Shown here one piece after another: positions 26,345 through 32,065 of a stretch of DNA of 32,065 bases. The position numbers were made by a program, and so were the translations under genes. How positions within the stretch are numbered: position 1 is the first letter of the stretch; each line of letters begins with the position of its first letter. The stretch comes from Synergistaceae bacterium (lineage in GTDB: Bacteria; Synergistota; Synergistia; Synergistales; Synergistaceae), in assembly GCA_031269915.1 (NCBI GenBank), contig JAISYN010000202.1, positions 1 through 32,065 of the forward strand, read 5' to 3'. The notes below the pieces were generated by a model. The model did no database searches. It was not told the DNA's origin and worked only from the letters and a program-made list of their open reading frames with translations.

Positions 26345-27928
26345 ATGAAAAAAATACTTTGTGCGGCAGTGTTGGTTTTGACGGCGTTATTTTGCGCGGG
26401 AGACGCGCATTCCGCGCCCAAGGTGCTCAATTATGCCAACGGAAGCGCGCCGGACGTTCTGGAGCCGGTGATGAGCAATTATCTCAAAACTTCATACATC
26501 ATGTACAACATCTACTGCGGACTTTCCAGAACCGGCAGGGACGGAGTCGCCGAACTGGCGTACGCGGAGTCCTACGAGGCGAGCGACGACGCGCTCACCT
26601 ACACGTTCAAACTGCGCCCGAACTCCAAATTCTCCGACGGTTCGCCGCTTACGGCTCACGACTGGGAGGCTTCCTTCAAGTACAAGATCGCTCCGGAGAC
26701 GGCTTCTCCCGGCGGCGACCTCCACATGTTCGTAAAGGGCGCTGAAGCGTACAACCAGGGGAAAGGAAGCGCTGACGACGTGGGAATCAAGGCGCTCGAC
26801 GACAACACCCTGCGTATAACGTTTGAGAACCCGACGCCGTTTTTCCTGGACCTTGTCGCGCGTTACCTGCCGTACAAGATGGACGTTCTGAAAAGCGATC
26901 CCAACTGGTTCAAGAAGCCGGAGACGTATATCACGAACGGCGCTTTCAGGGTGAAATCCGTCGATCCGCAGGTTGGCTTCGTGCTCGAGAAAAACCCTTA
27001 CTATTATGACGCCGAAAACGTGCATATCGACGAAATCAACTACAATTTCATCGACGACATGGCCGTGGCGCTGGAGGCGTACAGGAACGGATCGCTCCAC
27101 ATGAACGACGACCTCAACGCCGAGGCGATAAAATCTTATAAGGGGACGCCGGAACTGCTGTCGTTCCCGAGAATAAACACGGACTATATATCCGTCCACA
27201 CAGGGAACCTGCCGGACGCGCGTGTCCGCAAGGCGCTGTCGCTCGCGCTGAACCGCCCCATTATCGTCAACGATATTCTGGGCCAGACGTACACGCCCGC
27301 CGAGGGCCTCGTCCCCTACGGGATTCACTGGGGTGACAAGGAATTCCGCGAAGTGGCGGGTTCTCTTATAAAGACCGATGTGGAGGAAGCCAAAAAACTG
27401 CTCGCGGAGGCCGGATACCCCGACGGCGAGGGGTTCAAGACCATCCGCATAATCACGATAAACAGCCAGGATGATATAGACAGCGCTCAGGCGTGGCAAT
27501 CAATGTGGAAGCAGATAGGCGTCAAGAGCGAGATAACGGTCTATGAGCGTTCGGTTTACTGGGATGTTTTTTACACGAACGACTGGGACGTGGCGCGGGA
27601 CGGATGGACGGGAGACTACGACGACCCAAAGACGAACCTGTTCCTCTGGATGGCCTACAAAGAGGGGCCGGATACGGATGTTCGCTGGTACGACACTCCG
27701 AACGCGAAAAAATTCGATGAATTGATGCGTGCAGCCGACAAGGAGACCGACAAAGAGCAACATCTGCGGCTCTACTTGGAGGCCGAACGTGTAATTCTGG
27801 ACGACATGCCGATCATCCCGGTGTGGCACCGCGACGAAACTATTCTTGTAAAACCGGAGGTATCGGGGATAGTCAAAAACAACATAGGCTATATCTCGTT
27901 CAACTTCGCGGACATCAAAACAGATTGA
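26345..27928 (+). CDS. oppA: Peptide ABC transporter substrate-binding protein (SBP family 5, OppA/DppA-like)
   Basis: MKKILCAAVLVLTALFCAGDAHSAPKVLNYANGSAPDVLEPVMSN...; YTFKLRPNSKFSDGSPLTAHDWEASFKYKIAPETASP; VRKALSLALNRPIIVNDILGQTYTPAEGLVP. ATG at 26345 has better GAGGAGG spacing than the ATG at 26339. Confidence 0.94.
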   Translation: MKKILCAAVLVLTALFCAGDAHSAPKVLNYANGSAPDVLEPVMSNYLKTSYIMYNIYCGLSRTGRDGVAELAYAESYEASDDALTYTFKLRPNSKFSDGSPLTAHDWEASFKYKIAPETASPGGDLHMFVKGAEAYNQGKGSADDVGIKALDDNTLRITFENPTPFFLDLVARYLPYKMDVLKSDPNWFKKPETYITNGAFRVKSVDPQVGFVLEKNPYYYDAENVHIDEINYNFIDDMAVALEAYRNGSLHMNDDLNAEAIKSYKGTPELLSFPRINTDYISVHTGNLPDARVRKALSLALNRPIIVNDILGQTYTPAEGLVPYGIHWGDKEFREVAGSLIKTDVEEAKKLLAEAGYPDGEGFKTIRIITINSQDDIDSAQAWQSMWKQIGVKSEITVYERSVYWDVFYTNDWDVARDGWTGDYDDPKTNLFLWMAYKEGPDTDVRWYDTPNAKKFDELMRAADKETDKEQHLRLYLEAERVILDDMPIIPVWHRDETILVKPEVSGIVKNNIGYISFNFADIKTD

Positions 27929-27984
27929 CCGGAACCCGCCGCGCGGCTTCGGGCATTACCCGGGGCCGCGCCCGGTGATATGCC

Positions 27985-28911
27985 GTGGCAAGATACATAG
28001 TTAAGCGCATTTTCGCGGCGATTCTCTCGATGTTCATACTCGTCACCGCGACGTTTTTCCTGATGCACGCCGGTCCCGGCAACCCGTTCACCCAGGGGGA
28101 GCAGAAGAACGTTCCCGCGCGGGTGCTCGAAAGCCTGCGCGCGAAATACGGGCTGGATCAGCCAGTGTGGAAGCAGTATATTTCGTACATGAAGGGCGTG
28201 CTCCGCGGCAACCTGGGGTATTCGTTCAAAAAGCTGAATTACACAGTAAACGAGCTGATAGAGAGCGGTTTCCCCGTGTCGGCGCTGGTCGGTTTTCTGG
28301 CGGTAACCGCCGCGCTCCTTATAGGCATACCGCTCGGGATAACGGCGGCCCTGAAACGGGGCGGGTGGATGGATTGGTTTTCCATGATACTCGCCACCAC
28401 GGGCGTCTCCATGCCGGCGTTCGTCATCGCGGTTCTCATGATGTACGTCTTCGCCATGAAACTGAAACTTCTGCCGGTGTACGGTTACGGCTCCGCAAGC
28501 CATCTCGTGATTCCAGTCACGTGTCTCGCGCTGCTTCCCATCGCCTATACGACGAGGCTGATGCGTTCCTCCATGCTGGAAGTCTCGCGGCAGGACTTCA
28601 TCCGCGCGGCCAGGGCGAGGGGCGTAAGCGAGTTCATGGTTATAGCGAAGCATGGCGTGCGAAACTCTATTCTGCCGGTGGTGACGTATGTCGGCCCTCT
28701 TATCGCCGTCATCATGACGGGAAATTTTGTGGTGGAGCGTCTTTTCATGATACCGGGAATCGGGCGCTATTTTGTCTCGGCGGTCTCGGAGCGCGATTAT
28801 TCGGTGATATTGGGCATAACGGTTTTTTACGGCGCTTTCATGCTGGTCTGCACGCTGGCGATGGATATCATTTACGCCATGATAGACCCGCGCGTCAGAT
28901 TTCATAAGTAG
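27985..28911 (+). CDS. oppB: Peptide ABC transporter permease (OppB/DppB)
   Basis: MARYIVKRIFAAILSMFILVTATFFLMHAGPGNPF, LRAKYGLDQPVWKQYISYMKGVLRGNLGYSF, EAA-like loop RAARARGVSEFMVIAKHGVRNSILPVVT. GTG start. Confidence 0.95.
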   Translation: MARYIVKRIFAAILSMFILVTATFFLMHAGPGNPFTQGEQKNVPARVLESLRAKYGLDQPVWKQYISYMKGVLRGNLGYSFKKLNYTVNELIESGFPVSALVGFLAVTAALLIGIPLGITAALKRGGWMDWFSMILATTGVSMPAFVIAVLMMYVFAMKLKLLPVYGYGSASHLVIPVTCLALLPIAYTTRLMRSSMLEVSRQDFIRAARARGVSEFMVIAKHGVRNSILPVVTYVGPLIAVIMTGNFVVERLFMIPGIGRYFVSAVSERDYSVILGITVFYGAFMLVCTLAMDIIYAMIDPRVRFHK

Positions 28912-28923
28912 GGAGGAGCTGAA

Positions 28924-29889
28924 ATGCGGAAGAACGCCGGCATGTTTCCCGATCGGCCGGAGCCCGTCTTCAATGGAGAAATACCGGACTGTATGTTCGA
29001 ACCTCTCGGGGAGGAATCTCGCGAAACTGACGTCATAAACAGGAAAAGCCTCTCTTACTGGGGGCAGGCCAAGATGAAAATGGCCTCAGACCCTCTGGCT
29101 ATGGCGGGGCTCGCGGTGATAGCGCTGATGATACTGCTCGCGGCCCTCGGCCCGGTTATGAGGCCCTTTCAATACGACGAACAGAATTATTCCGCCATAA
29201 ATCAGACGCCGAACGCGGAACACTGGTTCGGAACCGACAAGTTCGGCCGCGACCTGTTCGTGCGGGTAGCCTACGGAGCGCGGATAAGTCTGACGGTCGG
29301 CATAGTGGCCGCGTTCGTTAACGTGACGATCGGGGTGATTTACGGGGGTATCTCCGGTTATCTGGGCGGAACGGCGGACATGATAATGATGAGGATAGTC
29401 GATATCATGGACACGATACCGACGCTCCTTTATATAATTCTGGTGATGATCTTTCTCGGGGCGAACGTGCGAAGCATCATAACCGCCCTCTGTCTGTCGT
29501 ATTGGCTCAACACGTCTCGTATGGTGAGGGCGCAGGTTCTTTCGATCAAAGGGCAGGATTTCGTCATGGCGGCCCGGGTCGTCGGAGAAAGCGGCTGGCG
29601 CATATTGACGCGGCACCTGATACCGAACAGCATAGGCCCCATAATCGTCATGGTGACTTTTTTGATACCGCAGGCTATTTTCTACGAGGCTTTTCTGAGC
29701 TTCATCGGGATAGGGATATCCGTTCCCGTGGCCTCGTGGGGAACTCTCGCGAACGATTCGCTCTCCAACATGAACATGTATCCGCATCTCACGATATTTC
29801 CGCTCGCCGCGATAAGCGTCACGATATTCGCGTTCAACTTCGTGGGCGACGGTCTCCGCGACGCGCTCGACCCCAGGCTGAAGCGCTGA
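28924..29889 (+). CDS. oppC: Peptide ABC transporter permease (OppC/DppC)
   Basis: HWFGTDKFGRDLFVRVAYGARISLTVGIVAAFVNVTIGVIYGGISGYLGG; VMAARVVGESGWRILTRHLIPNSIGPIIV; GDGLRDALDPRLKR. Confidence 0.95.
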   Translation: MRKNAGMFPDRPEPVFNGEIPDCMFEPLGEESRETDVINRKSLSYWGQAKMKMASDPLAMAGLAVIALMILLAALGPVMRPFQYDEQNYSAINQTPNAEHWFGTDKFGRDLFVRVAYGARISLTVGIVAAFVNVTIGVIYGGISGYLGGTADMIMMRIVDIMDTIPTLLYIILVMIFLGANVRSIITALCLSYWLNTSRMVRAQVLSIKGQDFVMAARVVGESGWRILTRHLIPNSIGPIIVMVTFLIPQAIFYEAFLSFIGIGISVPVASWGTLANDSLSNMNMYPHLTIFPLAAISVTIFAFNFVGDGLRDALDPRLKR

Positions 29890-29905
29890 GGCCCGTCATT
29901 ACGGC

Positions 29906-30889
29906 ATGGCCGGCGGTTCCCTGCTAGAAATAAAAAACCTCAGAACGAGTTTCCGCATATCCGGCGGAGTGGTGCAGGCCGTGCGGGGAGTCGGCCTCTC
30001 GGTCGGCGAAGGAGAATTTTGGGGCATAGTTGGCGAGAGCGGCTGCGGGAAGAGCGTCACGATGCTCTCGGTCATGGGGCTTCTGCCGGAAAACGCGGCT
30101 ATAAGGGCTGATGTCATGGCGTTCGGGGGCAAAGATCTGCTCCGCGCGTCGCCGAGGGAGATGCGAAGCGTCCGCGGAAACGAAATAGGGATGATATTTC
30201 AGGATCCGATGACCAGCCTCGACCCTCTCTACACGATAGGCAATCAATTGATGGAGCCGCTCCGGATACACGGAAAGATGAGCGCGCGCGAGGCGGAGCG
30301 CAGGGCCGTCGAAATGCTGGAGCTGGTGGGGATATCGAGCCCGGCGTCCAGGCTCAAACAGTACCCGCACGAATTTTCCGGCGGGATGCGTCAGCGCGTG
30401 ATGATAGCGATAGCCATGAGCTGCAATCCCAAACTGCTCATAGCGGACGAACCGACGACCGCCCTCGACGTGACCATCCAGGCGCAGATACTCGAGCTGA
30501 TGAAGGACATGAAGGAAAAATCGGGGACGGCGATGGTGCTGATAACTCACGACCTCGGCGTCATAGCCTCGGTCTGTTCGCGCATCGTCGTGATGTACGG
30601 CGGTTTGATCATGGAGGAAGGGGAATGCGAGGACATTTTTTACAGGCCGTTGCACCCGTACACTAAAGGGCTTCTCGCCTCGATTTCGGGCATGGAATCC
30701 GGTACAAAAAAGAAACTCGTCCCCATACCGGGAAGCCCCCCCGATCTGATGAATCCCCCGGCGGGGTGTCCGTTTACCGCGAGATGCGCGTGGGCGATGA
30801 GGATCTGCGCTGCTGCGGCGCCGCGCTCCGCGAACGCGGGCGGGCATTCGGCGGCCTGCTGGCTGTTGCATGGGAGACGCGCGGCATGA
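29906..30889 (+). CDS. oppD: Peptide ABC transporter ATP-binding protein (OppD/DppD)
   Basis: [82 protein letters not shown]-terminal [15 protein letters not shown]. Confidence 0.95.
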   Translation: MAGGSLLEIKNLRTSFRISGGVVQAVRGVGLSVGEGEFWGIVGESGCGKSVTMLSVMGLLPENAAIRADVMAFGGKDLLRASPREMRSVRGNEIGMIFQDPMTSLDPLYTIGNQLMEPLRIHGKMSAREAERRAVEMLELVGISSPASRLKQYPHEFSGGMRQRVMIAIAMSCNPKLLIADEPTTALDVTIQAQILELMKDMKEKSGTAMVLITHDLGVIASVCSRIVVMYGGLIMEEGECEDIFYRPLHPYTKGLLASISGMESGTKKKLVPIPGSPPDLMNPPAGCPFTARCAWAMRICAAAAPRSANAGGHSAACWLLHGRRAA

Positions 30890-31869
30890 ACGGAGAACTG
30901 CTCGGTGTGCGCGATTTAAAAATGTATTTCGGGATAAGGGACGTATCGTCGTGGTTTGGCCCGCGCCGCATCCTCAAGGCGGTGGACGGCGTTTCCTTCG
31001 GAATCGGGCGCGGCAGGACGTTCGGGCTGGTGGGCGAGAGCGGCTGCGGTAAGACCACCGTCGGCCGGACGATATTGCGTCTCTACCGCCCGACCGGAGG
31101 CGAGATTTTCTTCGGCGGAACCGATATCACGTCCCTCTCCGAGGGGGAATTCTTCCCGTACCGGCGCACAATGCAGATGATATTTCAGGATCCTTTCACC
31201 TCGCTCGATCCCAGGCAGACGGTGGGCGAGATAATCGGCGCGCCGCTGTCGGTTCACAAACTCGTCTCGAACCGCGCCGAACGGAATGAACGGGTGAGAG
31301 AACTTGTCAGCATGGTCGGGCTCAGGAACGATCATATCGGCAGATACCCGCACGAGTTTTCCGGCGGACAGAGGCAGAGGATAGGCATAGCCCGCGCGCT
31401 CGCCTCCATGCCGGAGTTCATAGTCTGTGACGAGCCGGTCAGCGCTCTCGACGTATCCATTCAGGCGCAGATAATCAATTTGCTGGAAGAATTTCAGGAC
31501 ATGTTCGGCCTCGCCTACCTTTTCATCTCCCACGATCTTTCCGTAGTGCGCCATATTTCACACAGGGTGGGCGTGATGTACCTTGGCAACATGGTCGAGT
31601 CGGCTGAAGTGAACGAGCTTTATGGAAACATGCTGCATCCGTACACTAAATCGCTGATGTCCGCCGTCCCTGCGGCGGATCCGATCGCGGCGAAAGCCCT
31701 CCGCAGGATAATACTCGAAGGCGACGTTCCGTCGCCCATCGATCCTCCGTCGGGCTGCCCGTTCCGCACCAGATGTCGCGAGGCCTCGGACGTGTGCGCG
31801 GAGCGAAATCCGCGTATGGCGGACGCGGGAGCGGGGCATATGGTGGCCTGTCACAATGTGACGGCTTGA
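30886..31869 (+). CDS. oppF: Peptide ABC transporter ATP-binding protein (OppF/DppF)
   Basis: ATGA overlap with the oppD stop; [99 protein letters not shown]. Confidence 0.95.
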   Translation: MNGELLGVRDLKMYFGIRDVSSWFGPRRILKAVDGVSFGIGRGRTFGLVGESGCGKTTVGRTILRLYRPTGGEIFFGGTDITSLSEGEFFPYRRTMQMIFQDPFTSLDPRQTVGEIIGAPLSVHKLVSNRAERNERVRELVSMVGLRNDHIGRYPHEFSGGQRQRIGIARALASMPEFIVCDEPVSALDVSIQAQIINLLEEFQDMFGLAYLFISHDLSVVRHISHRVGVMYLGNMVESAEVNELYGNMLHPYTKSLMSAVPAADPIAAKALRRIILEGDVPSPIDPPSGCPFRTRCREASDVCAERNPRMADAGAGHMVACHNVTA

Positions 31870-31898
31870 GATATTAAAAACGAAGGGATGGCTGAGAT

Positions 31899-32065
31899 AT
31901 GGCGGAAAAATATCCGATAATCGGCATAGGAGCGAATGTCGACGACGATGCGCCCGGCGTTCAGAACATTTACGAGAGTTACGTGGACGCGGTTTACAAC
32001 GCGGGCTGCCTTCCTCTCATAATACCTCTTCCGAACATTTTGCTCAAACGCGAATACGAGGCGCT
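31899..32065 (+). CDS. Class I glutamine amidotransferase/peptidase C26 (gamma-glutamyl-GABA hydrolase PuuD-like), 5' part only
   Basis: My translation from ATG 31899: MAEKYPIIGIGANVDDDAPGVQNIYESYVDAVYNAGCLPLIIPLPNILLKREYEA; the (P)IIGI...Y..A...AG.LP..IP start is typical of peptidase C26. Runs off the window. Confidence 0.75.
   Translation, partial: MAEKYPIIGIGANVDDDAPGVQNIYESYVDAVYNAGCLPLIIPLPNILLKREYEA

Noticed and set aside
26492-27499. 335-aa minus-strand ORF antisense to oppA
   Set aside because: Shadow ORF in G+C-rich coding DNA; the plus strand encodes a clear SBP family 5 protein and the antisense translation is low-complexity Arg/Val/His-rich.
27889-28905. 338-aa minus-strand ORF antisense to oppB, plus 315-aa ORF at 29924-30871
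   Set aside because: Antisense to well-supported transporter genes; composition (His/Arg/Asp-rich) is a codon-bias artefact.

Overview
The window looks like a chromosomal segment from a diderm anaerobe. The codon usage and gene set suggest Synergistota, but that is inference only. Left to right it contains: (i) a truncated large-serine-recombinase N-terminus that abuts, tail-to-antisense, a visibly more A+T-rich minus-strand sugar operon (periplasmic binding protein, permease, RbsA-type ATPase, second permease, RpiR/SIS regulator, FGGY kinase); (ii) a PlsC-like acyltransferase convergent with a minus-strand cluster of uncharacterised membrane protein, ornithine/alanine-racemase-like protein and DtxR-family regulator; (iii) a plus-strand stretch with a PLP aminotransferase, a small unknown protein, a CapD/FlaA1-like NDP-sugar enzyme, a FIST-domain protein and a cytosolic hybrid histidine kinase, with a diverged ~54-bp repeat on both sides of the FIST gene; (iv) an isolated cobyrinate a,c-diamide synthase; (v) a two-gene module of a compact TerB/TerB-C-like protein and a 1541-aa protein with a BrxC/BrxD-like P-loop ATPase head, acidic linker, helical middle and a very long beta-rich tail; (vi) an Opp/Dpp peptide ABC operon followed by the start of a peptidase C26 glutamine amidotransferase. 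Module (v) is the best candidate for an undescribed system. No tRNA, rRNA or CRISPR array was recognised. All calls come from reading the sequence and ORF translations; no database search was run.
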